Positions 48,311 through 60,000 of a DNA stretch of 64,000 bases are shown one piece after another. Where the stretch lies: positions 1 through 64,000 of the forward strand of contig JAOBSW010000818.1 of NCBI GenBank assembly GCA_026214975.1, written 5' to 3'. Both the position numbers and the translations under genes were made by a program. The DNA is from Gentiana macrophylla. Its lineage: Eukaryota > Streptophyta > Magnoliopsida > Gentianales > Gentianaceae. The notes under the pieces are model-generated. The model saw nothing but the letters and a program-made list of their open reading frames with translations, was not told where the DNA came from and made no database searches. Every line of letters starts with the position of its first letter. The first letter of the stretch is position 1.

Positions 48311-48880
48311 CGTTGATATGCCAAAATCGGCAAGGCCGGCTTCAAATCCAGAAAAGATATATAAGCCAGTGACGGGTAAGGTCCTCGGCCCAGCTCTGTC
48401 TAACGCTATCACGATCCTCATCACTAGCCAAGGTAACGGCAATGAAGCACAAACAGTAAGCTTGATATAAAGCACTGGGGGGCCGACCCACTCACCATCC
48501 TTCAACACAATTAGGCAACAAAGTTCATATACGACGCTCTCCAGCTCGGCACTCTAAGTCCGACCCTAGCTCAACACCTCCCTAACCAGCTCATCCAACA
48601 ATCTTTCTCGGTGCCCAAAAGCCTTCAACGAGTCCGCCTAGGCTCTCAGCAGGCCTGCTGAGTTCTCAGCCCGCCGTCTTGCTAGCTGCTTTCTCTCGCC
48701 AGCTGGCCTGCTCAAGACCTCTATAAATATCACCTTCACCTCTAATACAAAGGGACCGTCTCATTCTTCTAAGAACTAAGCATTTTGGCTAGATCCCTTA
48801 AAAAAAGTACGTAGGCAGCCTCTTCAGGCTCAACTCATAATCAAACACACTACCCTCATCCTCTTGCTCCACGACAAACC
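48311..48880 (+). repeat. Element D 5' LTR-like segment
   Basis: It matches 56417-56992, 59560-60142 and 62716-63291. Homology begins near TTGATATGCCAAAATCGGCA and stops after CTTGCTCCAC. Beyond it is TGGTGCAAGGATC, which could be a primer-binding site, though the tRNA was not identified. The LTR may originally have extended further left. Confidence 0.6.
48721..48730 (+). promoter_or_regulatory. TATA box of element D LTR
   Basis: CTATAAATAT, conserved in the tandem copies (56843, 59991 and 63135), followed by CACATTCACCTCC-like sequence in which transcription would start. It is the expected LTR promoter. Confidence 0.6.
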
Positions 48881-49620
48881 TGGTGCAAGGATCATTGGTC
48901 TTATGGATCGTTACTCCTTTATCCGTCAAAAGCATCTCAATGTTGAAGAACATCTTCAACGGCGTCTCCATAGCTCGTACACGTGCTCCTTGCTATTTCC
49001 AGGTCAGTATACACATCTAACCAGCTCAGCTCTTTACACATTAAGAAGGTTGTGTTTGTTGCAACAAATTGGGAGTTGCACCACATGCGTTTCCGTCGGA
49101 TTCTGGGTTAGGAACTTGCTCCGTCCGGCACTGCCCACTCCACGTAGCCGTTAAGCAACCCATTCACTTACCCATTAAGTCGTCTACTCGGTCGACATGG
49201 CAGACGGTAAAACTCGACACCGCCTACACCGCCCAAAGCGAGGCAATCGTGGTATAAAGACATGGCAACAATCCGCAAAGTGGAGAAAGGACACCATGGT
49301 GAGGCAAGCAGGATGGCGCTATCCACTGGGGACAACATCGGACACGATATGCGGGCCGTTTTGAACGAAAAGGTCAGGTTTCGGGAGTTATAGGAAGCGG
49401 CTATAAGGCAAAGCCGTGGGAAACATGCCGGTGAGACCTCCCACCAAAACTTTGAGCAGAGAGCAACTCTGAGCATAGAGGAGTGCCAGCGCGCCAAGTA
49501 CTCATACAATAGCACCAAGAGCTCGTGTGTGAGTACGTGGAAGACATCTTGCAAGTTGATAAGTGAGAAGATTTCGCAATCCGGCTCGATCAAATACAAT
49601 TTATAAAACTCAAAACCTTA
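48881..49620 (+). other. Leader or gag N-terminal region of element D
   Basis: It is unique sequence between the LTR-like block and solo LTR E. A plus-strand stretch from about 49195 (MADGKTRHRLHRPKRG) could be a gag start, but stops follow. The minus-strand frame here has no recognisable motif. Confidence 0.35.
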
Positions 49621-51647
49621 GGCAAAACTCACTTTCTAACCGGCAGTGAACCAGGTCGATCGTAGGTAGTGCGTTCAGAGTCTGAGGTCGATCCCACGAG
49701 GAGATTGAATCGAATACAAAACTTGTGTTAAAATCAGAGGGCAAAGAGTATACGAACAAGACAAAAGATCGAAGCTTTTATTATTACACGGCATAAACAA
49801 GGATCTGAATCAAGACTTTTATCCCGAGTAAATTTCATCAAACTAATGATATACACAATCAAAACCATATTGAGAGAAAACAAATCGAAATCAAAAAACT
49901 CACAATAATGAAGATCTAAAGATTGCAGATCAAGACTTTTGAATCCTAAATCAGCAAAAGATATCAACCTTTAATTCATACAATGATCCCAGGCACGAAC
50001 TCCACCAAGCTATCGATCGAATATCATATTCTACTCTGTTTTAAAAATATTTACTAAGAAATTGAAATACGGAGCCTAGTCCAGAGCTCTAATCCGGCTA
50101 TTTAGATGTCAACCTGTCATAACAACCGCCGAAGCGGCTGGGTTGAGCACCTAAGCCGGCCTCGAACTCAGTCTAGGCCAATAAAAGTCCGAAGATATGT
50201 TTCTTAGGTTTAGCTGCTCTTAAATAGGAAGAAAATCGCGACCTTGACCTAGATGGGCCGACCAACTTGGCCCATTTAACTCATCTTCAGTCAATCGGTG
50301 ATAACTTGCTGGTTAGAGCTCCGATTTGAACGATTCAAGATGCGTTGGAAAGCTCGTTCAATTATCTACAACTTTCATGAAGACCACTTGACCAGAAAAA
50401 GTTGGAATAGTGTCCTAAACCCAATCGGGTTGGACCGGATCCGACCGGGTCGGATCATTTCTACTATTTCTTTATGTTTATACATATATTAAATGGCTTT
50501 TTCGTTGTCATATATTTGTTCTTTTAAAGAACCAATTGTGAATTGTTATATGATAACGCCCTTAGTATTAAATTGTGGTAGAAACCATGATAGCGATTAT
50601 GGTTGATGAGATCTCTAATCACTTTAATAAGTTTGATACTTAAATGTCTCTAGTCGATGTACTATTAAAACAGGACATTAATAGTATAAGCAGACTAACA
50701 CGTATTAGATGTCTTCGTCTTTAAGGCAGAGATAGATCTCGCTCTATCGAAGTGTAGAGACGCTTGACCGTGACGTGGACGTGTATTAGAGAATGCGACG
50801 TTGGTTATCGACCCCACTTACACGGATAAGTGTCACACTATGTGGCGGTTGTGTAATTATCCTTAAGACCGAGTCTTCATGGCATCACGGTGTGGATTGT
50901 CATGCTTTGACACTATTGAGGTTTTCAGCCACGGGCGATCATGCGGTAGTGATTGGGTGTGATCTTGAAGCGCGCGAGTATACATGATTGGTCGTCCGGG
51001 AATCGCGATATCTATGATTGGGATCGAATATCCGAAATGGCCTTCTTATAAGGAATGTCTTACTCGTGAATCTTTGCAAAGTGGGAGTAAATGAGTTACT
51101 TCGAGAGAGCATGATATCCGGATTATAAGATACGGTCGTTGATGTTTTGACACTCGACTAACGACCGTATGGATATTATTACTGGCCGATGGGATTGTAA
51201 GTTACACGGTAAATCTGTTTCACATGAAAGGTAGTAGTCATTGCATTTGACTCTTCCGATGATTGGGGGTCACGGGTGTTCTTAGACGCCTATCCCGTGA
51301 TCGTTAGGCATGAAGGGCATTTTAAGTAATTTGCACTTTGTGTCTACGGCCAACATATTCGAAGCCTATCGGGTCACACACATATGAACATCTAGCCGGA
51401 TTAAAATGTGGTTATAGATGATGACCAAATAAGGAAAGTTTATCTCGAGACTATAAAAGGTTATAGTGGTAAATTAATATGGTGGTATTTATTTATTATG
51501 AATAAATTAAATACAAGATATTAATAATATTATATTAATTAAAGAATATTCCGGATGCCAATTTATAGGCTAAGGTGGCGCAATGTATGTGTATATAAGA
51601 TACACTTAGATTGTGCAATTTAATTAATAGTATTACCAAATATTAAA

Positions 51648-51658
51648 CCACATGCATG

Positions 51659-51694
<36 letters not shown>

Positions 51695-51705
51695 CATGCA
51701 TGTGG
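51648..51705. repeat. Perfect 58-bp palindrome with (TA)n centre
   Basis: CCACATGCATGCCTTA is followed by a (TA)n run and then TAAGGCATGCATGTGG, which would extrude as a long hairpin. A second hairpin lies at 51848-51872 (ATTGTCAATAT / ATATTGACAAT). Both are in LTR F. Confidence 0.85.
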
Positions 51706-52030
51706 CGCATCAATGCAAATTGGAGATTTGCATGCGCACCAAATGTGTGTGGATATATATATATAATATATAGATTTATTTATGTAATATATATGTGATA
51801 TATACACATGTGTAAATTGATTTATGGTAATATAATAAAAGATAAATATTGTCAATATAAAATATTGACAATATATCTTGAAAATATTCAATATAAGATA
51901 TTGACAATATCCTAGATTTATTTGATATAAGATATTATAATAAATGAGATAAATCAATCAATTATATTTTCCTTATTTTGTTGGGAAAATGTTTTCTTCT
52001 CCTCCAGACTACATAGGGGCGCCCCAACCA

Positions 52031-52040
52031 CTATAAATAA
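52031..52040 (+). promoter_or_regulatory. TATA box of solo LTR F
   Basis: CTATAAATAA, about 350 bp before the LTR end and preceded by GC-rich GGGCGCCCC. It is the likely LTR promoter. Confidence 0.5.
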
Positions 52041-52439
52041 GAGGTGAGTGTCAAGCTCTTTTGTACAACACAATTCCAAGAACTAATAGTTCTTGTGTAA
52101 AATAGAGAGCATCTTTTAGAGAGTTGGAGAGAGGAAAAGTGGTCGGTCTAAAGAACCGGAGTTTTCAATAGCAATCCATGATGGGATTCCGTAAATTTGC
52201 TCGTGTGGATTTGGCGGCAGAGAGGCCGAACACTGGGCGGCTCTGTGCAGAACTACTCTCCTTAGACGGTCAAAGCGTCGATCTTTTAGATCAACCAAGG
52301 TAACCACCGTCTACTATCTATTTGTTTATTGCTTAAACGAAGTCGATCTTGGGTAAAAGGAAATCAAAATTTTAAATTCGCTGCGTTCGCCAGAGATTTC
52401 TAATGTAAAATACCTCCAAGATAGGTCAAAATAAAGATT

Positions 52440-52800
52440 AATGAACAGGCATGGTGAAATACTGCTGTCGGCGCCAAACGCCCGTCTGAGTCCTTCCAAA
52501 CGCTCGTTCGCCTGGAGAATATGATCATATTAGGGTTTTGTCTTCAGTGGACAGGCGTTTGCCTTTCTCTGAACGCCCGTCTGGTGAATCATGGACGCTC
52601 GTTCGTTTTATATGAGCTTCTTGAATCGAGCTGAACCTACCCAAACGCCCGTTAGGGGGTCATTTGGACGCCCGTCCAGCTGAAAACCCAACTTTCTGAA
52701 TGAAGTATTAACTCTATGGACGCCCGTTTGAACTGCCCAAACGCCCGTTTGAGGCAGGCTTACTGCAGACGCCCGTTTGGGGTATGGCAAGCGCTTGATT
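52440..52800. repeat. ACGCCCGT-rich interspersed repeat in LTR E
   Basis: The word (A/G)ACGCCCGT or ACGCTCGTT, often followed by TTG or CTG, occurs about ten times at 25-50 bp spacing. Elements B and C have related GGCGCGCGCCA words in the same LTR region (about 15708 and 31315). Confidence 0.5.
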
Positions 52801-53150
52801 TGCCTTGACTTCACTCCAAACTTGGCTTTTCTTCCACTTTCATTCAACCTCGTGCCACGACATGTCTCTTAGTCCAAAACATCGCCTTCGGGTCCTCGAG
52901 TCACCTAAGTCCCGCAATAACATAGAGCGAACAAACACCGCGCGTAATTCCGCAAGACAAAAGTGCTCGGAAAAGAGTGAAATATCATCAAAAGGCGGAG
53001 TTTACTATCGATATGACAGTTTAACTCTCCGTGCGCGCATAACTCGATATTACTCAAGCAGTCTAAATCTACCCGAAACATGCCGATAAAGTGATAAAGC
53101 GGGGCTAGATCACATACAAAAGTGCAGTGAAGTTGACTCCCATCAGGCAG

Positions 53151-54240
53151 CATAATTTACAGCTTATAACAGTGGGGCTACCTCTCCTACCGGTTAGTAA
53201 GTTTGTCTCGCCCGTACAAGCTTCCTTCGGGTTACGACCTCATTTGAATCTGCCAAGGGCTGCGCGATCGCGTTGTGAAGAAGGAGAGAAAAACAGTCAT
53301 GCGACGTCTCAGCCTGACAAGGGAAGAAAATCGGCCCTAACTCGCCTTGGGCACATGGATAACGTCCTCGGTGCAGCTTTCGAGCAAGGAAACTTCAAAC
53401 CGGACAATACCAGACAAGGCCGGGTCCGTAGAGAGAGGCGGGGAGAGCCGCAGCCGAGCAAAGTACTTCGCGACACCTTGTAGCCCGGAGGTCGTAAATG
53501 AGTTGGGTATTATGAGACAACAGATAGAAGAGCTGCGAGAGCGGTCAAAGAGATCGGACCCAGCAGGGGTACTGAGCGCCCTACATCCTAACATCTTACG
53601 AATGGCTCTAAGAAAATGTACGACTTACCCGAGCTTCACCGACTATTACGGTACCACAGACCCCCTGCACTTCTGATCGGCTATGTTCCTTTCAAAGTAA
53701 GATCAGTTTGTGCATGCCGAGCGAGGATGCGTGGTGCATAGCACTCGTAGGCTCGATGCAAGACAGAGTGGCATTGTGGATCCACATCCTCCCACCAAGT
53801 TCGATCCTATCTTAGGATGATCTGGTAAACAAATTCACAGCGGAGTTCAGGTCCGTGGACGGACCCAAGAAGACACGCATTGACCTTCACAAGGCCCGAC
53901 AATGTGAGAACCGCAGCTACTATGAGCGCTTCTACAAAGTGTATGAGTTAACCAGAGGACTTGCAGACACTGTGGTAATGACTAGCTTGAGCGGGGCTAC
54001 GTCCGGGCTATCTCGAAATCCTACTATGCCCTAAACTCGCCAAAGAATCTTCAAGAGATGTTGGGTTCGGCAAGAAAATATGTTGCAGCAGAGAAAGTGG
54101 AGGGATCGTCACCCTAACGGAGCAGACAAAGGGTTAGGCACAGTCCGCCCAGAGATCCCCACGGAAGTTGAATGTAAAACCTTACAAGTTGGGGATGAGC
54201 CAGACTTTATCGCAAACAAAGAGTAGGGGTTGACATCAAT
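53151..54240 (+). pseudogene. gag remnant of element D
   Basis: The plus-strand frame to 53676 contains EVVNELGIMRQQIEELRERSKR and ends YPSFTDYYGTTDPLHF, the start of a Ty3/gypsy gag domain. It continues in other frames: MQDRVALWIHILPPSSIL, DDLVNKFTAEFRSVDGPKKTRIDLHKARQ, and SYYERFYKVYELTRGLADTVVM (about 53750-54000), all typical of the core gag domain. At least three frame breaks or stops are present. Solo LTR E sits immediately upstream. Confidence 0.7.
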
Positions 54241-54372
54241 AAGGCATTCCCGGACCAAAGAATCAAGATTTGGACTACCTCAGAAAGGGAAGTTTCCAAC
54301 AACCAACTTAAAGCAAACACAGATGCCTTCACCTGGATCTATATCAAGGCCGCGCTACACCACCTCGACGCC

Positions 54373-54491
54373 TATTTTCACGCCGATACAGTGACGAGCC
54401 CAACAAGTGTACGCTCACAGCGAATGAGGAAGGTTATGAAGACGGGTTCGAACCAAGTCATCCTTGGCATGCGGACAATCTCAAAAGGTAA
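54373..54491 (+). pseudogene. Possible integrase C-terminal tail of element D
   Basis: The last readable segment is YEDGFEPSHPWHADNLKR followed by a stop. It resembles the usual Tat integrase ending (an ...R.WHADNL.RY.. run). The same text recurs at 58038-58120 and 61206-61285. Short and degraded, so the assignment is tentative. Confidence 0.4.
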
Positions 54492-55130
54492 TTCATGTAG
54501 TAATCGGCTGGGGTTATGGCACCATCTTACCGTTTACGACGTGAATGGGCTCGCCTTCTTTTAGGGTTATGGCTCCTCACTTTACGACGTTAGTGGTTAA
54601 GTTTTCTTGTAACTTTCAGCTTAATATAAGCCCGATTCTACATTTTATCATTTTTTTTTGCATAAATTGCATGATTTACGAGTTTCATTCTTTCAACAAA
54701 CGTTTACGCGTCAAGTGAACATCAATGTTGTTACAAAAGGGGCCGCAACCCGCAGAATTTAAGTGCTTGTGCAAATGGATTATTTTCGATAAGCCCGCAA
54801 GCTTGCGATCTCAGGCCTCATCCAAAACAAGGGGGACATCCCCAACATCGGGCTCGAAAGATACAATATTTTCGAGTAAAATAGTATACGGAGCAGCATA
54901 GCGAAGAGAAACGAGATCAACTCTCAGTAAGAATGAACGAAAACATCCGTTCAAAAGGCCAAACAACGGCCACAAAGTCAAGATCAATCAAACATTAAGC
55001 TATTATGGAGGGCAATCTCAAAAGTAAATGTTTCGAGTTACAACACGATCGATCGAGCTCGGCATCCATGCGATCAACCTATACGACAACAGTGTTCGCT
55101 TGTGAAATCGAAGACAAATAACTCAAACAA
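54492..55130 (+). other. 3' untranslated region of element D present only in array copy 1
   Basis: Non-coding sequence with a T-run near 54650. It is absent from copies 2 and 3, where the half-MITE stands at the breakpoint. Confidence 0.5.
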
Positions 55131-55819
55131 ACATCTGATGAAATGAAAGCGCAAATATAGAGAGTATTGTGAACAACTTACCAGGGCAGTCAACGGTCCC
55201 ATCAGGCCCGCACTGTCTCCATGCCTTTTCTGAAGGCTAGTCTTCGGTCGGTTTGTCCGTCTACTGAGATGACCAATAAAAGCGATCCCGTAGCGGTTCA
55301 TTTTCTTGTGTACGCTAGTTGGTCGTTCTCCCAATCTCACCGGCTTGTCCATCTTTGGGTCGATTATTTATGCACGCGTTAAGTACTCACCACATATGCA
55401 AAGCGGACGATCAGTACAAAAACAAGAAAATAAGACAAATATTCGAATGACACTAATGCAGTTGTGCCCGCCGAGCTCAACCTTCCAGCCTAATCTTTAT
55501 TTTTTCGACAACAGGGGTAGCGGACTCCTTTCCTTGAAGAGAGGCATCGGGCCTCAGTTGATCAATTGTCACCCTAGACTTTATGAGAGCGCGGGAATCT
55601 TCTCGCCATTCCTGCCGCCGTCATCTTGGTAAGCGGGATAGTCCCCTTGAATCACCAGGCCTCACCTACCTCTTGGCGCCAATCAGTATCTCAGGCCGCT
55701 TCGCCTACCACGCTTTTGTCGTAATACCGCTTGGCGGCGCTTACTTAAAGCCGTCACGGATGTTGACCTTGGGAGGATCAAATTTATCAATCTTCTCAAG
55801 CCGCCCGCTCCTCATCATC

Positions 55820-56245
55820 TGACAAGGCGGCTTATGGCCTTCACACTTGCGAAGAGGCTTACGACTTTCATCCCGCAGAAGACGGCTTACGGCCTTCACC
55901 TTGCGAAGCGGCTTACGGCCTAAAAAGCATGTCCACTTCATAGCGTGGCACCTAAGCCCGTCCGCTTCATAGCACGGTATCCGGGTCCGTCCGCTTCATA
56001 ACGCAACCCCCGTAGCGAGTCGCTTTATGCCATAAAAGCTGCCTAAGACCGTCAGCTTCATAGTGCGACATCCGGGTCCGTTCGCTTCATAGCGCGGCCC
56101 CTGCTGCGAGTCACTTTATTCCATAAAAGTTGCCTAAGCCCGTCCGCTTCACAGCGCGGCACTTTAAGCCCGTACGCTTCAAAGCGCACGTCACAGCAAG
56201 TTGTGTCTACGCCATAAAATAATGTTAAGCCCGACTCCAGCTCGG
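55820..56245 (+). repeat. Minisatellites inside the array unit
   Basis: First a unit of about 42 bp (GGCTTACGGCCTTCACCTTGCG) repeats two to three times. Then a larger unit built from AAGCCCGTCCGCTTCATAGC, ATCCGGGTCCG and CGAGTC.CTTTAT.CCATAAAAG follows, repeated about 2.5 times. It recurs at 58975-59350 and 62130-62500. Confidence 0.7.
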
Positions 56246-56842
56246 CATCGTATTTGAAACTCGCCCTCGAGAAAACCTTCTATAAGCCCGACTCCAGCTC
56301 GATCGGCATCATACTTGGAGCTCTCACTCGAGCGAATCTTTTGTCTCCCTGCAAAAGTCATCAGCGACTTTACTCCATGCCTCACACTTGTATAGTGAAG
56401 AGCTCAAGAAGTATGGGGCCATTGATATGCCAAAATCGGCAAGGCCCCGCTTCGAATCCAGAAAAGAGATATAAGCCCAGTGATAGGTAAGGTCCTCGGC
56501 CCAGCTCCGCCTCATGCTATCACGATCCTCATCACTAGACAAGGTAACGGGAATGAAGCAGCAAACAGTAAGCTTGATATAAAGCATTGGGGGGCCGACC
56601 CACTCGCCCCTCTAGCTCGCCATCCTTCAACACAACTAGGCAACAAAGTTCGTATACGACGATCTCCAGCTTGGCACTCTAAGTCCGACCCCAGCTCGGC
56701 ACCTCTCTTACCAGCTCGTCCAACAGTCTTTCTCGGCACCACAAAGCCTTCAACGAGTCCGCCTGGGCTCTGCTAAGCAGCCTCACGAGTTCTCACCGCC
56801 TGCCTTGCCGTGCCTCTCTCTAGCCTGGCCTCGCTCATGACC

Positions 56843-56852
56843 TCTATAAATA
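56843..56852 (+). promoter_or_regulatory. TATA box, array copy 1
   Basis: CTATAAATAT in the LTR-like block, as in the 5' copy at 48721. Confidence 0.55.
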
Positions 56853-57741
56853 TCACATTCACCTCCAATACAAAGCGGGCCTCATTCTTCTAAGAACTAC
56901 GCATTTTTGCTTGATCCTTTAAAAAGGGTACGTAGGCCGTCTCTCCAGGCTCGGCTCATAATCAAACACACCACCCTCCTCATCTTGCTCCACAAAAGCT
57001 CCATCTTCTTTCTTGAGCTCCGCCGCACCTCACCGGAGAAATCACCCATAATCAGCTAGATATCCACCTCAAAATCCATATACCATAAACTCCGATATTT
57101 ACGACAATATCATCCGTTATGTAATATTCTCATTTCTTTGCATTCAATTGCATTTCATTATATTCTAGTCATTCTACTAATTTTTCAACATTGAAAATGG
57201 ACTCTAAGTCATTAGGATAAAGAATATTCCTCGAACAAATACGAAGAGAATTGTTTTTTGGGTATAAAAAATATTACAATAACAACAATCGTACAATAAC
57301 AATTGCACACAACACATTTTAATATATTCGTTCATAATATCAGACTAATTTTTCAATATGGGTCTAAATATAATCAAATGTGCAAACATGTGTTATTTCA
57401 ATTGGTAAGATAACATCTCTACTACTCCTAAGGGAATAGTTCAACTATATAAGAACATATATGTTTTAGTAACATTTTGTCTTTGAATTGAGATGTGGGA
57501 ACTCAATCGATGGATCGACTTTTTCGAACATTTTAATGTGTACAGATGCAAACAAAACAAAGATAAGTCCCGATTTTTATTTTTCACAAAACTCTATAAA
57601 CGGGACGGAGAGGGCCTTTAAGTTGAGACCAACGTTTTTTTAATGAAGATAACATCTCTACCTAAAAAATAAGGACAGACATAAATAGTGGAATCAAAGG
57701 TAAGAATAGGGGAATGGCCATCATTTAAGGCATCTGGTATC

Positions 57742-57912
57742 AAAAAATTCTATCCTAGGGACTATCTGTTAGGGAACTGTCTACGTGGGAGAATCTGGAC
57801 CACACAATTTCCACACACGGGGCACTGTGTATTCCACCTCAGGAAACTGTGTGGTCCAGATCCTGTCACGTAGACAGTTCCCTACTAAGGCGTCCCTACA
57901 GTAGAACGACTC
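57742..57912. mobile_element. Foldback MITE with 9-bp target duplication
   Basis: The two halves are inverted: GGGAACTGTCTACGTG...TCTGGACCACAC on the left and GTGTGGTCCAGA...CACGTAGACAGTTCCC on the right, arms about 55 bp. The 9-mer TCTGGTATC flanks both sides (57733-57741 and 57913-57921). It is non-coding and about 171 bp. Target length suggests a Mutator-like source. Confidence 0.8.
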
Positions 57913-58194
57913 TCTGGTATCGCCAGGGCAAAATACTTCTTCCTAGGGCAACACATTAATAATATAATTGATTTGACAAAAAGTGTACGCTCACGGCGAC
58001 GAGCCTATTTTCACGCCCGTCGTTGGCGAGCCCAACAAGTGTACGCTCACGGCGAATGAGGAAGGTTATGAAGACGGATTCGAACCAAGTCATCCTGGCA
58101 TGCGGACAATCTCAAAAGGTAATTCATGTAGTAATCGGCTTGGGTTATGGCGCCATCTTACCGTTTACGACGTGAATGGGCTCGCCTTCTTTTA

Positions 58195-58275
58195 GGTCCG
58201 GATTCGTGTGGTCCAGATCGTCACGTGGCGGTTCCTCACTGCTGGGAGTCCCTACGAGAGAAACGACCTCAGTAT
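58195..58275. mobile_element. Half-MITE at the deletion breakpoint of array copies 2 and 3
   Basis: GTGTGGTCCAGATCGTCACGTGG through GGGAGTCCCTACG...ACGACCTCAGTATCGCC matches the right half of the MITE at 57742-57912. The left half is absent. The same junction is at about 61365-61445. Confidence 0.6.
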
Positions 58276-59990
58276 CGCCGCCTGATGAAATGAAAGCGCA
58301 AATATAGAGAGTATTGTGAACAACTTACCAGGGCAGTCAACGGTCCCATCAGGCCCGCACTGTCTCCATGCCTTTTCTGAAGGCTAGTCTTCGGGTCGGT
58401 TTGTCCGTCTACAGATGACCAATAAAACGATCCCGTAGACAGTTCATTTTCTTGTGTCTGCTAGTTGGCTGTTCTCCCAATCTCACCGGCTTGTCCATGC
58501 TGGGTCAGTTATTTGCGCACGCGGTTAAGTACTCACCACATATGCAAAGCGGACGCATCAGTACAAAAACAAGAAAATAAGACAAATATTCGAATGACAC
58601 TAATGCAGTTGTGCCCGCCGAGCTCAACCTTCCAGCCTAATCTTTATTTTTTCGACAACAGGGGTAGCGGACTCCTTTCCTTGAAGAGAGGCATCGGGCC
58701 TCAGTTGATCAATTGTCACCCTAGACTTTATGAGAGCGCGGGAATCTTCTCGCCATTCCTGCCGCCGTCATCTTGGTAAGCGGGATAGTCCCCTTGAATC
58801 ACCAGGCCTCACCTACCTCTTCAGCGCCAACTGTATCTCTAGGCCGCTTCTCAGCTACCACAGTTTTTGTCAGAACAGTCTGCTTGGCCTGCTTACTTAA
58901 AGCCGTCTGGATGTTGACCTTGGGAGGATCAAATTTATCAATCTTCTCAAGCTGCCCGCTCCTCCTCATACAGCAAGACGGCTTATGGCCTTCACCTTGC
59001 GAAGAGGCTTACAGCCTTCATCCCGCAAGACGGCTTACGGCCTTCACCTTGCGAAGCGGCTTACGGCCTAAAAAGCATGTCCACTTCATAGCGTGGCACC
59101 TAAGCCCGTCCGCTTCATAGCACGGTATCCGGGTCCGTCCGCTTCATAACGCAACCCCGTGGCGAGTCGCTTTATGCCATAAAAGCCGCTAAGACCGTCG
59201 ACTTCATAGTGCGACATCCGGGTCCGTTCGCTTCATAGCGCGGCCTCTTTGCGAGTCACTTTATTCCATAAAGTTGTTTAAGCCCGTCCGCTTCACGGTA
59301 GCGGCACTTTAAGCCCAGACGCTTCAAAGCGCGACGTCCACACAAGTTGTGTCTACGCCATAAAATAATGTTAAGCCCGACTCGGCTCGGCATCGTATTT
59401 GAAACTCGCCTCGAGCAAACCTTCTATAAGCCCGACTCGGCATTTCGATCGGCATCATACTTGGAGCTCTCACTGAGCGAATCTTTTGTCTCCCTGCAAA
59501 AGTCATCAGCGACTTTACTCCATGCCTCACACTTGTATAGTGAAGAGCTCAAGAAGTATGGGGCCATTGATATGCCAAAATCGGCAAGGCCCCGCTTCGA
59601 ATCCAGAAAAGAGATATAAGCCCAGTGATAGGTAAGGTCCTCGGCCCAGCTCCGCCTCATGCTATCACGATCCTCATCACTAGACAAGGTAACGGGAATG
59701 AAGCAGCAAACAGTAAGCTTGATATAAAGCATTGGGGGGCCGACCCACTCGCCCCTCTAGCTCGCCATCCTTCAACACAACTAGGCAACAAAGTTCGTAT
59801 ACGACGATCTCCAGCTTGGCACTCTAAGTCCGACCCCAGCTCGGCACCTCTCTTACCAGCTCGTCCAACAGTCTTTCTCGGCACCACAAAGCCTTCAACG
59901 AGTCCGCCTGGGCTCTAAGCAGGCCTACTGAGTTCTCAGCCCGCCGTCTTGCCAGCTGCCCTCTCTCTCTAGCTGGCCTGCTCATGACCT

Positions 59991-60000
59991 CTATAAATAT
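59991..60000 (+). promoter_or_regulatory. TATA box, array copy 2
   Basis: CTATAAATAT, same context as in copy 1. Confidence 0.55.

Larger units (their letters stand above)
50401..52392 (+). mobile_element. Solo LTR F, probably Copia-type, nested in E
   Basis: About 2 kb of unrelated, non-coding sequence starts GTTGGAATAGTGTCC and ends TTCGCTGCGTTCGCCA, a common ending in plant Copia LTRs. It has its own TATA box. E homology resumes on its right side (CCTCCAAGATAGGTCAA). No gag or pol is inside. The exact target duplication is unclear (CCAGA occurs on both sides). Confidence 0.5.
49626..53145 (-). mobile_element. Solo LTR E (Athila-type) interrupted by solo LTR F
   Basis: The left end has CTAACCGGCAGTGAACC and a GATCCCACGAGGA block, like the ends of LTRs B and C. 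The right end AAGTTGACTCCCATCA matches their other terminus. No primer-binding site, polypurine tract or coding interior lies between, so this is an LTR alone. Candidate flanks are GGCAA (49621-49625) and GGCAG (53146-53150), but the LTR's expected TG start is not preserved. Confidence 0.6.
48311..57000 (+). mobile_element. Decayed Ty3/gypsy element D (probably Tat), plus strand
   Basis: The LTR-like block 48311-48880 (with a TATA box) recurs near 56417-57000. Between them on the plus strand are a leader, gag remnants (53151-54240) and a short pol tail (54373-54491). Most of pol is missing and no intact ORF remains. The leader/gag is split by solo LTR E. Termini with TG...CA and a target duplication could not be fixed; the lineage is inferred from the gag text and the possible integrase tail. 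Confidence 0.6.
54373..57980 (+). repeat. Tandem array copy 1 (element D end, LTR and flank)
   Basis: In order: pol tail, 3' region (54492-55130 is unique to this copy), block starting GATGAAATGAAAGCGC (55136), minisatellites (55820-56245), LTR-like block with TATA box (56417-57000), AT-rich flank (57000-57735), MITE (57742-57912) and a short linker. Everything but the unique part is repeated downstream. Confidence 0.85.

Noticed and set aside
49168..49599. 143-residue minus-strand open frame
   Set aside because: It is opposite the element D leader with no recognisable motif; probably a chance frame.
52805..53089. 94-residue plus-strand open frame in LTR E
   Set aside because: It is within a solo LTR and has no domain-like sequence; probably chance.
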